From positions 1-42,265 of the forward strand of contig NZ_NEGZ01000049.1 of assembly GCF_002127585.1 (NCBI RefSeq): 42,265 nucleotides of DNA, written 5' to 3'. The DNA is from Janthinobacterium sp. GW458P. Its GTDB lineage: Bacteria; Pseudomonadota; Gammaproteobacteria; Burkholderiales; Burkholderiaceae_D. The translations under genes were made by a program, and so were the position numbers. Shown piece by piece: positions 41,849-42,265 of this stretch; within the stretch, counting starts at the first letter, position 1, and the number at the start of each line of letters is the position of its first letter. Under the pieces are notes generated by a model, which was not told the DNA's origin, did not search any database, and worked only from the letters and a program-made list of their open reading frames with translations.

Positions 41849-42265
41849 GAAATATCAATATCGTCCTGTCCGCCCTGGCCCCGCTGTTGTGCACCGCGCT
41901 CGCCGCCTGCTCCGGCGGCCCGCCCGTGCCCGACTGGAAGATGAATGCGCAAAGCTCGGTCGAGCGCTTCCAGGCCGCCTACCTGGGCGGCAACGCCCTG
42001 GTCGAACAGACGGAATTCCGGCGCGCCCGCAGCCAGGTGGCGGGCACGGGCAAGCTCGAACTGGTGGCGCGCATCGAACTGCTGCGCTGCGCCGCGCGCG
42101 TGGCCAGCCTGGCCTTCGAGGACTGCGCGGGCTTCGACGCCCTGCAGGCCGACGCGAACGACGCCGACCGCGCGTATGCGGCTTACCTGGCCGGCAAGGC
42201 GCAAGCGGCCGAGGTCGCCCTGCTGCCGGAAGCGCAGCGGGCGGCCGCCGGCGCCGCATCCGACA
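41845..42265 (+). CDS. lipoprotein of the MCE cluster, N-terminal part (cut by window edge)
   Basis: The frame begins MRNINIVLSALAPLLCTALA with a lipobox ending at Cys22 (ALAAC), so it is a lipoprotein. The 140 visible residues are Ala-rich and helical, with a second cysteine pair (LLRCAARV and FEDCAGFD). It is coupled to the MCE gene by a 4-base overlap, suggesting an accessory lipoprotein of the transporter. The sequence does not resemble the usual ABC auxiliary lipoprotein that I know. The end is outside the window. Confidence 0.8.
   Translation, partial: MRNINIVLSALAPLLCTALAACSGGPPVPDWKMNAQSSVERFQAAYLGGNALVEQTEFRRARSQVAGTGKLELVARIELLRCAARVASLAFEDCAGFDALQADANDADRAYAAYLAGKAQAAEVALLPEAQRAAAGAASD

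Overview
The window is a gene-dense, GC-rich stretch of a chromosome from a betaproteobacterium, most likely of the family Oxalobacteraceae (Janthinobacterium/Massilia-like). This rests on the gene order yceD-rpmF-plsX-fabH-fabD-fabG-acpP-fabF-rpoE-rseA, the Burkholderiales-type proteins, a PEP-CTERM protein and an FMN riboswitch upstream of ribB. The genus is inference, because no 16S rRNA or database search was available. No tRNA, rRNA, prophage, insertion sequence or CRISPR array was seen.

Layout. Positions 1-8393 (minus strand) hold the fatty-acid and phospholipid synthesis cluster: yceD, rpmF, plsX, fabH, fabD, fabG, acpP and fabF. It runs on into a small membrane protein, sigma-E (rpoE) and its anti-sigma factor (rseA, cut by the window edge). 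Positions 8560-11775 hold maf, an RsmI-like methylase, rlmJ and a thioredoxin-fold protein. Positions 11921-17329 (minus) hold a large membrane-bound GGDEF/EAL protein followed directly by an orphan Tat-exported molybdenum hydroxylase large subunit. Positions 17592-26732 are a mixed region: DUF1993, DUF1289, DUF1415, an MltD-like transglycosylase, fabI, an RhlE-type helicase with a long leader, a hotdog thioesterase, three small unknown proteins and a family 1 glycosyltransferase. Positions 26922-31011 hold two tandem PEP-CTERM-type exported paralogues, facing a ThiF/E1-like adenylyltransferase plus nitroreductase-fold gene pair. Positions 31124-38459 hold a chemoreceptor, a 65-residue protein, an M16 protease, an FMN riboswitch with ribB and an MFS exporter. 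Positions 38589-42265 hold a LysR regulator and an MlaE-MlaD-lipoprotein (MCE) cluster with no ATPase gene in view.

How the genes work together. The first cluster covers the cycle from malonyl transfer (FabD) through initiation (FabH), elongation (FabF), ketoreduction (FabG) and carrier (AcpP) to phospholipid entry (PlsX). FabI, the enoyl reductase, lies separately at about 21 kb. The LysR gene and MFS exporter are divergent around a perfect inverted repeat and probably form a regulator-target pair.

The most notable features beyond ordinary genes are these. First, a family of four roughly 120-130 bp palindromic intergenic elements (near 7.8, 11.8, 18.1 and 20.8 kb), each abutting a stop codon. 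Their outer arms differ between copies yet stay self-complementary within a copy. Second, the ThiF-nitroreductase pair, whose substrate is unknown. Third, the paired PEP-CTERM paralogues, one with a degraded sorting signal. Fourth, several candidate operators (acpP, chemoreceptor, LysR/MFS) and the structured leader of the helicase gene.
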